Notes: generated by a model from the letters alone, not told the origin. A DNA stretch of 64,000 nt from CBDCLY01 sp965218715 (GCA_965218715.1 CBDCLY010000004.1:1-64000); one strand, 5' to 3'. Positions 54,419 to 64,000 are shown, numbered from the stretch's first letter. Translations and numbers: made by a program.

Positions 54419-57400
54419 TTATTGAACAATTATTCTTTTAAATTGCTGTTCAGAGTTGCTAATAACAGAAACTAAATAAACTCCTTTCGCAAGCCCATTC
54501 ATTTCTATTTGCCCTGTAGTTTCTCCTTTAGTGTTTAATCTACCTTCAAAGACACTTACTCCTGTTAAGTTGCTGATTTTAATTATAGCACTTTCAAGGT
54601 CTTCTCCTTCAACTATTAACTTAAAGTTCCCTTGATTAGGATTAGGATAAATTGATACACTCAATGGTATGGTTAATTCATGCTGATTCTCACCATTGAA
54701 TGCAAATTGGCCAGAACTTGGATTAGGTCCAGTTGTAAATGTTTGTGTTGCACTCCATCTATTTCCAGAAGAGTTTCCAAAGTTACAAACCGATTTAATC
54801 TCCCATTCATAAGTAGTAGAGGTATTTAAACCTGTAATCCATTTAAATGAGTTCCCATTACTCACGTGTGTCTGATTCCATGATCCAGCTCCCTGAGCTC
54901 TATATCGAATACGATATGATTTTGCTCCAACCGCAGTTGTCCAATTCAATTTAGCTTGACTTCCTTGTACTGGCGAAGTAGTCAAGCCTGATGGGTTTAA
55001 ACATGGAGATGCTAATGTTGTGAATCGCTCTCCTTCTGCCAATCCAGACCATTCTCCTGAATTGTATTTCACCATAACTGACCAAACATAACTTGTACTT
55101 GGACTTAAGCCAGAAACAGGGAAATAACCGTTTGGTACATGTTTAATTACCTGATTGGTCCAACCGTTAGTTCCTGCAACTTTCCAAACCACTTTATAAA
55201 GTTTTGCATTTGGAACAGTGTCCCATCTGTAAACTGCAGATACATCTTGAATAAAATGTGTTCTTAAGTTGGTTACTACATTGCATGCTGAGAAGTTCTT
55301 TGTTACATTGTAAGAACCAACATCTGTACAACCATTCGCATCACTTACTGTAACCATGTAATTTCCAACTACTAGGCCTCCAATGAAACTTCCTGTATCA
55401 CTATTACTCCAATTGTAAGTGTATGGTGTCACACCTCCTATGCCAGTAACTAAAATTGAACCATCGTTACCAGCACAGCTTGTTTGAGTAATTTGAAATG
55501 GAGAAACTTGAACAGCGCTCCCTTGAGTGATTGTTCCATTTGCTGTAGCTGAAATCCCATTATTATCTGTTACCGTTACCGTATATGTTCCACCAGTAAC
55601 TCCTGTAATGCTTGCTGTTGTAGCAGAATTACTCCAAAAATAAGTATAAGGACTTGAGCCACCACTTGCACTTGCTGTTGCTCCACCATCTGAACCTCCA
55701 TTGCAAGTCACGTTGCTGTCAATTGCCATAGATGCCAATAGATTTGCCGCTGGCTCTGTAATTGTTGCAGTTGTTGTTGCTGGTCCACATCCATTGCCAT
55801 CCGTTACACTTACCGTATAGGTGCCTGCTGACAAACTCGAAACAGTTGCGGTAGTTGCTCCATTGTTCCATGAATAGGTATAAACCCCTGTTCCACCAGA
55901 TCCAGCTGCTGTTGCTGATCCATCGCTTCCCCCATTGGAACTTACATTACTTTGTGCTGTAATGCTTACAACTAATGCCGTTGGTTCTGTAACTGTTGTT
56001 GAAGATGAATCTGTACATCCATTTGCATCGGTAATGGTAATAGAATAAGTACCCGCTGATAAACTAGTTGCTGTTCCTGAAATAGAACCATTGTTCCAAG
56101 TGTAAGTATAAGGAGTAGTTCCACCAGTGGCTGAAGCAGTTGCTTCGCCATCTGATAATCCATTACAAGAAATTGCTGTTGTTGCTGCAGCAGAACTAAC
56201 CAATGCCGTTGGCTCTGTAATAGTAACATTAGCGGTTGGACTTGAAGAACTTCCACTTGCATCTGAAACAGTTACTGTATATGTTCCAGCTGCAACACTT
56301 GAAATGTTTGCACTTGTTGAGCCATTACTCCATAAATAAGTATATGGAGTTGTTCCTCCTGTTACACTTACAGTTGCTGATCCATCTGAACCTCCATTAC
56401 AACTCACATTATTATTTAATGCAATAGATACAGAGGCTCCTGAAATTAATGTAGTTGAATTACTATTTGTACAACCATTCGCATCAGTTAAAGTAATAGT
56501 ATATGTTCCGGCTGATAAACTATTCGCGGTAGCACTGGTTGCGCCATTGTTCCATGTGTATGTATAAGGAGTTGTTCCCCCATTTCCTGTTGCAGTTGCA
56601 CTTCCATCAGAACTTGCGTTGCTCGTTGGGCTTGTGTTGCTCACTCCTACGACCAATGCTGTTGGTTCGGTGATGTTTGATGAAATAGTTGACGTACAGC
56701 CATTGTTGTCTGTTACGGTTACGGTATAAGTACCTGCTGCTAAATTAGATGTTGTTGAATCAGTTGCGCCATTGCTCCATGAATAAGTGTAAGCTCCTGT
56801 TCCACCTGTTCCAACTGCTGTTACTGATCCTGCGCTTGTTCCATTGCAATCTACATTTGTTTGAGCAATAATCGATACTCCAACTGCTGTGGGTTCAGTA
56901 ATTGTTTCTGAGTTTATTGCAGTTAAACCAGCATTGTCAGTAACAGTAACAGTATAAGTTCCTGCTGCCAAACCTGTTGCGCTTGCTGTTGTTACTGAAT
57001 TACTCCATAAATAAGTATATGGGGTTGTTCCATTCGATGCTGATGCAGTAAGTGCCCCATCTGACATCCCGTTGCAAGTTGCATTAGAATTTGTTGTAAT
57101 TGAGCTTATAAAAGGGCTTGCACAAGTAACATCAAAAGTATCTGTGATGGTAAAATAAGCTCTTGACCACTTTGCTACATGATTTCCTCCAGTTACTGTT
57201 GCTACTGTAAAAGGGTTTGTTGAAGCTATAATGCTTCCATTTTGTTCTAAAGAAAATGTAAATTGAGCTGAGCTATTAAAGTTGGGTATATTATCTAATG
57301 TCGTTGTACTTAAAATGTCTGTTCTTGAATTTACTCCATGAAATCCATTCACACTAAAATCAACCAATGTATCTGCAGAAATTCCTTCACATGAATTAAT

Positions 57401-58768
57401 TCCCGTATAGTATGCCACTAAATTGGCATATTTAGGATGTGTTGACTCAATGGCTGCTCCCATAATTAGAGCTACCTCTGATGGGCTTAAAACCTCATTC
57501 CAAATGGACACTTCTGTCATTTCTCCATCGTAAAAATTCCCTTTAGAACTCCCAGAATCAAATTCTTGACCGATGGATATTTTGTTGTTTGCAGAGGCTG
57601 ATTGTGAATTCTTGTATTTATCTACAATGACTCCATCAACGTATTGAAACGTTGAATCTGTGGTTTCATCATAAGTATAACCTACATGATGCCAAACTCC
57701 ATCTGTAACCACTACTCCTGACCCTTGAGCATTTGAGCCATCATAAATTTGGAGTTGTTCATTGGTGCCAATTTGCAAATTGCAAACATTTCCATTTCCC
57801 GAAGTGTTAATGGCTACCAACATTTGAGAACTACCAGAAACTTGTGAAGATTTTTTCATCCAAGTAAAAACGGAACGGTTCGTACCAGCAATAGAAGGTG
57901 CTGTTTCGTTGATTTCTACCCAATCTTTATCTGTTTTAACCAAGTTCATAGTGGAAACATAATTGGTTTCTAAAGTATCGGTGTAACTGGCGCAAATGGC
58001 TGTATCTGGAACGAGTGATTGATCTAAAGGAGTATTAACCAAATCTAGGTTCAGTGCATAAATAGAATCATTAGCGCCATTTACAAGCACAGTATCTAGG
58101 TAGGAACCTGAAGCTGTATAGACCTTACCAGATGGACCCGTATAGGATGATGCATCACACAATGTAACATCTAATCCATCACAAAAATATCCAACTCCAC
58201 AAGCAGGGGCAAAATCGAAAACTAAGTCGACTGTTGATGGACCTTGCGAAGTTTGATTATTATAATTGAAGAATAGAATATAATATTCTCCTGCAGGGAT
58301 AGCCTGGGAGGGATCGTAATAGATGCCTTCATCAGGTTTACCCTGGGCACTAACATGACGATATTGTGGCCATTGATAACCTCTTCCTAATTGTAAACTG
58401 TCTCTAAATCCACAAAAATTCCCAGGATGACCAGATAAAAATGCTAAATCAGCAACTGAGGTTGGATTAGGAACAGTTGAAGTATATGCTATTATACTTC
58501 CTGTTAAAGCTTGAAATGGACTAACATCTACCCTAATTGAACCTGCAAATGGAGTAACTACTTTATAAACTAAAGTTGAGCAACAAGAAGCATAACAAGA
58601 TGTTTGAGTTGGAACATTTGACCCTCCATTTAAAGATGTAATATTAGAATCAGTATAAGGGAAAGTATTAATCAACTTTGCAGTAGTTACTGAGGTATTC
58701 GTTTGTCCAAATGATTGGATTGAAAAACCCAAACAAGAAATTAGTAATAAACGGTAAATTTTTGACAT
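54419..58768 (-). CDS. Giant SprB-repeat adhesin with LamG, FN3 and T9SS type A domains
   Basis: Exported protein of 1449 residues with signal peptide IYRLLLISCLGFSIQSFGQ. Residues 25-285 have beta-rich segments including a cysteine-rich YASCCSTLVYK. A LamG-like domain covers about 285-460 (NRSVFTWMKKSSQVSGSSQM, GVWHHVGYTYDETTDSTF). Eight SprB repeats of about 75 residues fill 545-1145, with motifs CNGGSDGSATVS, GGTTPYTYLWSNG and AGTYTVTVTD. Two fibronectin type III domains (1150-1355) are close relatives of those in the HYR adhesin, then the sorting domain (VSIYPNPNQGNFKLIV ... GVYLVSVISNSE). SprB of Flavobacterium johnsoniae is the mobile gliding adhesin, so a surface or motility role is likely but not shown. 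Confidence 0.88.
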   Translation of the reverse strand: MSKIYRLLLISCLGFSIQSFGQTNTSVTTAKLINTFPYTDSNITSLNGGSNVPTQTSCYASCCSTLVYKVVTPFAGSIRVDVSPFQALTGSIIAYTSTVPNPTSVADLAFLSGHPGNFCGFRDSLQLGRGYQWPQYRHVSAQGKPDEGIYYDPSQAIPAGEYYILFFNYNNQTSQGPSTVDLVFDFAPACGVGYFCDGLDVTLCDASSYTGPSGKVYTASGSYLDTVLVNGANDSIYALNLDLVNTPLDQSLVPDTAICASYTDTLETNYVSTMNLVKTDKDWVEINETAPSIAGTNRSVFTWMKKSSQVSGSSQMLVAINTSGNGNVCNLQIGTNEQLQIYDGSNAQGSGVVVTDGVWHHVGYTYDETTDSTFQYVDGVIVDKYKNSQSASANNKISIGQEFDSGSSKGNFYDGEMTEVSIWNEVLSPSEVALIMGAAIESTHPKYANLVAYYTGINSCEGISADTLVDFSVNGFHGVNSRTDILSTTTLDNIPNFNSSAQFTFSLEQNGSIIASTNPFTVATVTGGNHVAKWSRAYFTITDTFDVTCASPFISSITTNSNATCNGMSDGALTASASNGTTPYTYLWSNSVTTASATGLAAGTYTVTVTDNAGLTAINSETITEPTAVGVSIIAQTNVDCNGTSAGSVTAVGTGGTGAYTYSWSNGATDSTTSNLAAGTYTVTVTDNNGCTSTISSNITEPTALVVGVSNTSPTSNASSDGSATATGNGGTTPYTYTWNNGATSATANSLSAGTYTITLTDANGCTNSNSTTLISGASVSIALNNNVSCNGGSDGSATVSVTGGTTPYTYLWSNGSTSANISSVAAGTYTVTVSDASGSSSSPTANVTITEPTALVSSAAATTAISCNGLSDGEATASATGGTTPYTYTWNNGSISGTATSLSAGTYSITITDANGCTDSSSTTVTEPTALVVSITAQSNVSSNGGSDGSATAAGSGGTGVYTYSWNNGATTATVSSLSAGTYTVSVTDGNGCGPATTTATITEPAANLLASMAIDSNVTCNGGSDGGATASASGGSSPYTYFWSNSATTASITGVTGGTYTVTVTDNNGISATANGTITQGSAVQVSPFQITQTSCAGNDGSILVTGIGGVTPYTYNWSNSDTGSFIGGLVVGNYMVTVSDANGCTDVGSYNVTKNFSACNVVTNLRTHFIQDVSAVYRWDTVPNAKLYKVVWKVAGTNGWTNQVIKHVPNGYFPVSGLSPSTSYVWSVMVKYNSGEWSGLAEGERFTTLASPCLNPSGLTTSPVQGSQAKLNWTTAVGAKSYRIRYRAQGAGSWNQTHVSNGNSFKWITGLNTSTTYEWEIKSVCNFGNSSGNRWSATQTFTTGPNPSSGQFAFNGENQHELTIPLSVSIYPNPNQGNFKLIVEGEDLESAIIKISNLTGVSVFEGRLNTKGETTGQIEMNGLAKGVYLVSVISNSEQQFKRIIVQ
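55310..57130 (-). repeat. Eight tandem SprB repeats
   Basis: Each unit is about 75 residues (225 bp), opening TCNGxSDGxAT and closing GTYTVTVTDxxGC...TITEP. Units diverge clearly from each other, unlike the near-identical HYR blocks of the other adhesin, so this array looks older. Boundaries are approximate. Confidence 0.8.
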
Positions 58769-59029
58769 GGTTCTGAATTTTACTTTTATTAAGCAAAACT
58801 CATGTACCTCAATTCAGTCTACAACTTTTTGTGCTGAAACTAGTTAATTATGTGCTGAAATTGATTTGAGATGTTCTAAGTTAGTTTGTGGCAATAAGAA
58901 CAAGAATGGCATCCTTTGTTCTTAGTAATTCTTTAAATTCCATTTCCTTTCAATTAATAAGCTTAAGCCTTTAGGGCAGCTATTAATAAATTGATCTATT
59001 GACCTGGGGATAGAAAGTTGAAAATGTTA

Positions 59030-59764
59030 TTACTGAATTCGGATACGTTTCATCAAGTCTTCTCTATAGTTTTTTCCAATAGGAATTTCTTCTTGACTAA
59101 TATTGACAAACCTTGAGTTAATGGTATCCAAAAAATCTAGATTAACTGTAAAAGAACGATGGGTTCTGAAGAAGTTTCTAGGCAAACTGTCAGCAAATTC
59201 ATTCATAGTGGTTCGAATTAGATGCTTTTTACCTGATTTAGTATGCAATTCAACATATACGTGTTCACTTTTGATGTATTTAATGTTTGAAAATTTTACT
59301 TTATGATACAAGTGCTTGTCCTTAATAAAAAAAGAGTCACGAATAATCAGATTGCCAGTCTCTTCTATAGTTTTGTTACTAGCAGTTCTCCCACTATAGT
59401 TGTGCAATGCCATTTCTATTGAAGTATACAAGTCATCTTTACTAAATGGTTTTACCAAATAGGCTGGTGGAGCGAGCTCTTTAGCTCTTCCAACTGTCCT
59501 AGGGTCTGCATTTGAGGTTAAGAAAATAAAAGGAATATTATAGTCTTCCTTTATCTTCCAAGCCAAATCTATTCCATCTTTGCTTCCAGCTAATTGAATA
59601 TCAAGAAGGCATAGGTCCGGTTGTTCTTCCTCTAATTGAATAATTGCTTCTGAATAATTAATAACAGGTTCTAAAACATCATAACCCAAATTTTCTAGAA
59701 TACTGCAAATGTTATCTGCTATTACTATTTCGTCTTCTACTACCTGAATTTTCACTTTTCCCAT
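59030..59764 (-). CDS. LytTR-family response regulator
   Basis: Two-domain regulator of 244 residues. The receiver domain (1-120) has acidic pocket VVEDEIVIADNI, phospho-acceptor Asp in LCLLDIQLAGSKDG, Thr in FIFLTSNADPRTV and Lys in YLVKPFSKDDLY. The LytTR DNA-binding domain (145-244) has IKYIKSEHVYVELHTKSG, HLIRTTMNEFADSLP, FFRTHRSFTVNLDFL and IPIGKNYREDLM. It should bind DNA when phosphorylated by the sensor kinase encoded upstream, whose stop overlaps its start by 1 bp. The giant adhesin gene lies 261 bp downstream on the same strand and may be a target; that is inference. Confidence 0.93.
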   Translation of the reverse strand: MGKVKIQVVEDEIVIADNICSILENLGYDVLEPVINYSEAIIQLEEEQPDLCLLDIQLAGSKDGIDLAWKIKEDYNIPFIFLTSNADPRTVGRAKELAPPAYLVKPFSKDDLYTSIEMALHNYSGRTASNKTIEETGNLIIRDSFFIKDKHLYHKVKFSNIKYIKSEHVYVELHTKSGKKHLIRTTMNEFADSLPRNFFRTHRSFTVNLDFLDTINSRFVNISQEEIPIGKNYREDLMKRIRIQ

Positions 59765-61807
59765 TATTGGACAAGTTTTCGTTGGTTAGTGTCTTTAAAA
59801 AACACCTTAAATATGGATCCTTTCTTGTAAAAGTACTCTGTCTTTCCATATAATTGCCTGCTTAAACGATGAACTAATCGAAGGCCTAAAGATTTCGCTT
59901 TACTAAGTTCAAAATTATTGTCCAAACCAAGTCCATTGTCATTCACCTCTAAACAATACTCGCCTTCTCCTACTTCATCTAATCGTATGCGTAACTTACC
60001 TTTAACTTCGTTATTTAAACGCATATTTGTAAGCATTGCTTATCAATTCGTTCAAGATCAAACCAACTGGAATAGCTGTATCAATATCGAAGTAAGTTTC
60101 TTTGCATAGTAACTCAACTTCAACTGAATTCTTTCCTTCATAAATTGACGCTAGATGTTTCACCAACTGATTGGCGTATTCTTCAAAAGAAATGCTGCCA
60201 ACGTTCTGATTTTGATATAGGTTCTGATGAATAAGAGCCATAGCTTGCACCCTACTTTGTCCATCTTCCATGGCCAATAATGCAGATTCATCTTTAATAT
60301 TATTGGTTTGTAAATCCAACAAACTGCTAATTACCTGCAAGTTATTTTTCACACGATGATGGATCTCTTTTAGGAGTAGCTCCTTTTCTTTGTTGTTTTT
60401 ATCCAGTTTATTCTTTTGCTTATTGATCAATTCGTTTTGTTGTTTACCTATTCTAAACCGATAATAAATTAATCCAGTAAAGAAGAGAACTATAATAAGT
60501 CCAAAAGCTAATATTAAAAATCTTTGTTTAGCTTGCTTTTTCTCAACGTTTGCTTTAACCATGCGCAGATTTATTTCATGATTTTTTTCAAGTTGTATTA
60601 TGCTATCCTTTGAGGCTTTAAGCTCATAAAAGTATTTTTGCTTTTTGATCTGCTAATGCCTGGTTTATCTCATCATCATTAAGGCTATCTGAAGCTGCCC
60701 TATGGATTTTCATGCATTTTTATGGCCTCATGATATAAGCCTAGTTTTTTTGTTGATTTTATACAATAAGTCTGAAGCATTCGAAATCCAGATATAATTA
60801 TTATTGTTTTGTGCATTTTTAAGAACAATAAATGCATTCTTTTTAGCTGAATTATACGCTCCAATTGTAAATTCTATTTCTGCCAATCCTAGGTAGCTAG
60901 GGTTTAAATACTTGCTTTCTTTCGTTTTTTTCGAAAGTTCTATTGATTGTTTGTAGTGAAAGGAGGCAGAATTGAAATCCTTAATTTCAAAATAAACTTG
61001 TGCAATATTATTGTGGGTAAGGCTTTTTCCCCGGCAACCTGGCATCGAATCACAAATCCTCAAGGCTCTTTTGTAACTTAACAATGCCTTATCATTTTCA
61101 TTTGCATTCCGGTAGGCAGTTCCGATATTATTCAAAATACTTATCAATCCAGTGTTGTTGCTCTTTTTTTCAGAATAAACTGAAGCTTTCTCATAATAGA
61201 AAGCACTTTGTTCAAAATCACTTTTTTCTGAGAACAAGTAACCCAAATTGTTTAAGGCCAAACTAATCCCAATGGTGTCTTTTATATTTTGATAGATTTT
61301 TAATGCACGATTTTGTAATTCAACCGCTTTTTTTGCTTCCCCTGTAACATAGTAAGCCATTCCCATGTTTGAGCAAATATCTGCTATCCTAATGCTGTCC
61401 TTAATGAGTTCACTAATGGGTAAGGCTTTTAAATGATTTTTGATTACATCATTGTATTTATTTTGGATTGAAAAACAATACGCTTTATTGGCAAGTGCTT
61501 CCATTTTATGGTAAAGCAAACTAGGCTTTTCAGATTCCTCACTATTTTTTATTAAGGGTTCCACCCTTGTTACAATAACATCACAGTAGAATAAAACACT
61601 GTCTAAGTTTTGGCCAAAATGAAATCCAATTAATTCTTGGTATAAATGCAAGGCAGAAGTATCATCTTTCGCTTCCTGAATTGCTTGGTGCAATTGTTCT
61701 AAGCTGTTATTTTTATTTTCCTGAGCATAACTTTTCGAAAAGAACGCATTAAAAAGCATTAGGCATAATAGGCAGTAAATGATTGAAAATTTCAATTTGG
61801 GAGGCAT
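59764..61807 (-). CDS. TPR sensor histidine kinase (HisKA_2), four frameshifts
   Basis: Partner kinase of the LytTR regulator, 679 residues after repair. Signal peptide IIYCLLCLMLFNAFFSKSYA, then TPR repeats (about 95-330: ALKIYQNIKDTIGISLALNN, ALLSYKRALRICDSMPG), a transmembrane helix (RFLILAFGLIIVLFFTGLIY), the HisKA_2 helix with phospho-acceptor His in LKEIHHRVKNNLQVISSLLD, and an ATPase domain with N-box ILNELISNAYKYAF, DNGLGLDNN and LGLRLVHRLSRQL. Four one-base insertions lie near 60748, 60707, 60635 and 60015; removing them gives 2040 bp, exactly 680 codons, and restores every junction. The TPR part probably faces the periplasm. The ligand is unknown. Confidence 0.88.
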
Positions 61808-62207
61808 ATAAATTTGGTCTTATTGATTAACTTTTTTTTGAAATCTTATTTAACTCCTAGACAATGAGCTAGTAATAGGGTTTTATCATTAAAATTGTTT
61901 TCATAAGATTCAAGCATTTTTCAACTTTTCCGTTTAATAAAAAAGCCTATTGAATAAGACCTTCAAATTTAAATTCTGCGCTTAAACTCGATTCAAATTT
62001 GATTATTTACCAAAGGGTTCATCAGAATGTTTGTATAGAATAAAAAAAAGGTAAAATAACTCAAATTAAGTACTTCATGAAATGTGTTATCTATATTTCA
62101 GAACATAAATAGTGCAATTCAGAACATTTTCATCATTTCAATAAGTTTTCAAAAAACATTTTTAATTACTTCCTTCATAATCCATTGAATTCTTCTCGAT
62201 ATTGAAC
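61808..62207. other. Intergenic stretch without a visible gene
   Basis: About 400 bp of very AT-rich sequence between the kinase start and the tRNA terminator. I see no open frame, repeat or RNA structure I can defend. It should contain the kinase promoter, which I could not place. Confidence 0.5.
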
Positions 62208-62235
62208 AAAAAAAAACCTGCAACAATGTTGCAGG
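62208..62235 (-). terminator. Terminator of the tRNA transcript
   Basis: On the minus strand CCTGCAAC (62235-62228), loop ATT and GTTGCAGG (62224-62217) form a perfect 8-bp stem followed by a run of T (62216 down to 62208). It lies 15 bp after the tRNA-Pro gene. Confidence 0.88.
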
Positions 62236-62249
62236 CTTTCCTTTCTTTG

Positions 62250-62324
62250 TCGGGGTGGCAGGATTCGAACCTGCGGCCTCCACGTCCCAAACGTGGCGCG
62301 ATAACCGGGCTACGCTACACCCCG
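62250..62324 (-). tRNA. tRNA-Pro (anticodon TGG)
   Basis: The 75-nt cloverleaf has acceptor pairs CGGGGTG/CACCCCG, anticodon stem CCACG-TTTGGGA-CGTGG with TGG in the loop, and T-arm GCAGGTTCGAATCCTGC. The CCA end is not encoded. It is cotranscribed with the tRNA-Ser gene upstream and is followed by a terminator. Confidence 0.97.
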
Positions 62325-62381
62325 AGCTTTTATTTTTTAAATCAGTCTCGGTCTGATTCAGGAGAATAATCTCCCTACTTG

Positions 62382-62469
62382 CGGAGAGACAGGGATTCGA
62401 ACCCTGGGTACCCTTTTGGGGTACGCTTATTTAGCAAACAAGTCCTTTCGGCCACTCAGGCACCTCTCC
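62382..62469 (-). tRNA. tRNA-Ser (anticodon GCT)
   Basis: The 88-nt class II tRNA begins GGAGAGGTGCCTGAGTGG, has anticodon loop TTTGCTAAA with GCT, a long variable arm built on GTACCCCAAAAGGGTAC, and T-arm CAGGGTTCGAATCCCTG. The long variable arm and anticodon assign it to serine (AGC/AGT codons). Confidence 0.97.
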
Positions 62470-62480
62470 ATTAGGGTTGG

Positions 62481-62488
62481 CAAAAGTA
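62481..62488 (-). promoter_or_regulatory. -7 promoter element for the tRNA pair
   Basis: On the minus strand TACTTTTG matches TAnnTTTG fully and ends 11 bp before the tRNA-Ser 5' end, a normal spacing for a stable-RNA promoter. No clear -33 element was found. Confidence 0.45.
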
Positions 62489-62571
62489 ATAAGGAATTTT
62501 CAATTCAGGAAAGGAATTAATGCAATTTTTATTTTTTTTCGAATGAAGGATTCATTCAAATTTCCATGTTC

Positions 62572-62579
62572 TATATTTG
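62572..62579 (+). promoter_or_regulatory. -7 promoter element for the solute-binding protein
   Basis: TATATTTG matches TAnnTTTG fully and lies 24 bp before the start codon at 62604. It is supported by consensus only. Confidence 0.4.
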
Positions 62580-62603
62580 TTAGAATCGAAATTGAAATTC
62601 TAA

Positions 62604-64000
62604 ATGAAACAAGTTTTTTCTAATTGTCTAACGCTCACATTGTTGGTATTCCTGTTTTCTTGTCAAGAAGAAAAAGTAAGAAGTTCAAAAGAGCTTGTCA
62701 TTTGCGTTAAAGCAGATGCAGAGTCGCTTTTCCCGCTTTATGTGCAAAGTAACTTCGACAATTATTTACTGTCTGCTCTTTATCAAACATTAATCTCCAT
62801 CGATTACAATTCTGGTGAAGTGATGGGTGTTTTAGCAGAAGAAAGACCTGTATATACAAAACTTGACTCTGGAAAAGGGAAATACAGCTATCGATTACGG
62901 AAAGGAATTCGCTTTAATGATGGCTCCCCTCTAGACGCAAATGATGTGGCCTTTTCATTAAAACTAAACATTTGTCCTGCCATCAATACCACTGGTGCTG
63001 CCGCTTATTACGCTTTCATTGATACTATTATTACCAACCCAAATGACCCTCAAGAATTTAGTATCATCTGCAACAATCAATATTTTAGGAATGAATATTT
63101 AAGTGGAGATTGGTTCGTTTTACCAAAACAACAATACGACAGCAATAATGTACTTTCCTCCTTCAGTTTGAATCAATTGAGAGACGATTCAATCTTATTA
63201 AATAATCCGAATTTATTGGCCTATACCGAAGAAATCCTAAGGTTTAAAAACAATTCGGAGGAAATAAAATTCATTGGGTCTGGGCCTTACCAACTGGGAA
63301 ATTGGGTCAAGGATCAATCCATACGATTAAGTAAAGTGGAAAATTGGTGGGGAAATGAGCTTAACCTCAACTCTTCCTACTTTGACCAAGAGTCGGATCA
63401 AATCAAGTTCATCGTTTTAGAAGATGAATTGAATGCAAGCACCGCATTTAAAGCTGGGAAAATTGATTTAATGGTCAGCATCGACCCCAAGCTATTCCTT
63501 CAGTTAAAGGAAGACAAGGAAAACCAATGTTTGCTTGCCGAAAAAAACAATTATGAATACATCGGATTTAACCATGATGACCCTTTATTGGCAAATCCAT
63601 TAATGAGAAAAGCCATTTATCATTTAATTGATCGGGAATTAATCATCAATCAAGTGTTATACGGACTAGCAAATCCAACTAATGGGCCTCTTTCACCCTC
63701 CAGAAAATTAGAATACAATTCCGAAATAAACGCACCAGATTTTAATCCCGACTCATGCATGCATTTATTGAGCAGTATGGGTTGGAGCGACAGTGATGCA
63801 AATGGAATATTGGATTTTTCCATCAATGGTGAGCATAAAGAACTTGAGTTAGATTACATCTATAATGCAGGAAATGAGATCAGAAACAAAGTGGGCTTAT
63901 TGTTAAAAGATCAAGCTGAAAAAATTGGAATAAAAATCAATGTGATTCCATTGGAATGGTCGCAATACCTTGAACGAATGATTAAGGGTGAAACTCAGCT
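62604..64000 (+). CDS. Oligopeptide/nickel-type ABC solute-binding lipoprotein, partial
   Basis: Extracytoplasmic solute-binding protein of family 5 (SBP_bac_5), open to the window end; 465 codons visible of about 530 usual. Lipoprotein signal LTLLVFLFSCQ puts Cys20 in place for lipidation. Family motifs are LYQTLISIDYNSGEVMGVLA near the start, YSYRLRKGIRFNDGSPLDAND with the domain signature, IKFIGSGPYQLGNWVKD, KVENWWGNELNL, PLMRKAIYHLIDRELI and LLLKDQAEKIGIKINVIPLEW. It would deliver peptides or similar substrates to a Dpp/Opp-type transporter, whose other genes may lie to the right. Substrate cannot be told. Confidence 0.9.
   Translation, partial: MKQVFSNCLTLTLLVFLFSCQEEKVRSSKELVICVKADAESLFPLYVQSNFDNYLLSALYQTLISIDYNSGEVMGVLAEERPVYTKLDSGKGKYSYRLRKGIRFNDGSPLDANDVAFSLKLNICPAINTTGAAAYYAFIDTIITNPNDPQEFSIICNNQYFRNEYLSGDWFVLPKQQYDSNNVLSSFSLNQLRDDSILLNNPNLLAYTEEILRFKNNSEEIKFIGSGPYQLGNWVKDQSIRLSKVENWWGNELNLNSSYFDQESDQIKFIVLEDELNASTAFKAGKIDLMVSIDPKLFLQLKEDKENQCLLAEKNNYEYIGFNHDDPLLANPLMRKAIYHLIDRELIINQVLYGLANPTNGPLSPSRKLEYNSEINAPDFNPDSCMHLLSSMGWSDSDANGILDFSINGEHKELELDYIYNAGNEIRNKVGLLLKDQAEKIGIKINVIPLEWSQYLERMIKGETQ

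Noticed and set aside
55972..56427. Open frames on both strands within the SprB array
   Set aside because: They are frame shadows of a repetitive, low-complexity coding region.
62250..62469. tRNA-linked integration site of a genomic island
   Set aside because: There is no integrase, direct repeat or change in composition next to the tRNA pair within the window.

Overview
The window reads as a marine or environmental Bacteroidota chromosome, probably Flavobacteriia-like. It is AT-rich and has almost no Shine-Dalgarno sequences. Several candidate -7 boxes fit the Bacteroidota TAnnTTTG pattern. It carries many secreted proteins ending in type IX secretion (T9SS) sorting domains, plus families typical of the phylum: SprB and HYR repeats, choice-of-anchor L, DUF2911, LytTR regulators and Peptidase_S74. 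The species cannot be told from sequence alone.

Layout. 1-6252 is a housekeeping block: cysteine desulfurase (cut by the window edge), glmM, a TPR protein, a phosphosulfolactate synthase homologue, rhodanese, DUF368 and aroE. Every gene here is broken by one-base indels, mostly an extra base in a homopolymer, so the original proteins can be rebuilt by removing or adding single bases. 6269-11059 holds a small membrane protein, a TetA-like MFS exporter, a VOC protein, HMG-CoA lyase, pyrD, a STAS-like protein and an XRE regulator. 11306-16696 is a metal-uptake locus: an outer-membrane protein diverges from an operon of DtxR-type regulator, TroA-like lipoprotein, ATPase, permease fused to a second DtxR-like module, and permease. 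Overlapping operator palindromes lie in the divergent promoter region. 16740-26539 holds two T9SS cargo proteins (one an M1 peptidase), clpB with a clear terminator, a DUF2911 protein, an anchor-L/OmpA protein and a prohibitin-like protein.

26550-58768 is a surface block: six T9SS-exported proteins (PNGase F-like, two sharing a beta-repeat, two giant HYR/SprB adhesins, an SGNH hydrolase) and a YadA-like protein with an S74 chaperone. These are interleaved with a Wzz-like / O-antigen-ligase-like / membrane-protein trio and three GT-C-like membrane proteins with C-terminal TPRs. 59030-61807 is a LytTR regulator with its TPR-HisKA_2 sensor kinase, the kinase again indel-broken. 62250-62469 holds tRNA-Pro(TGG) and tRNA-Ser(GCT). 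The right edge is an oligopeptide-type solute-binding lipoprotein that runs off the window.

How the genes may work together. The metal locus looks self-regulated by its first gene. The polysaccharide polymerase trio and the GT-C proteins could build or attach the glycan that anchors or decorates the neighbouring T9SS cargo. That link is inferred from position only. The best candidates for something new are the permease-DtxR fusion with its double operator, the glycan/T9SS interleaving, and the 720-bp higher-order repeat in the HYR adhesin.
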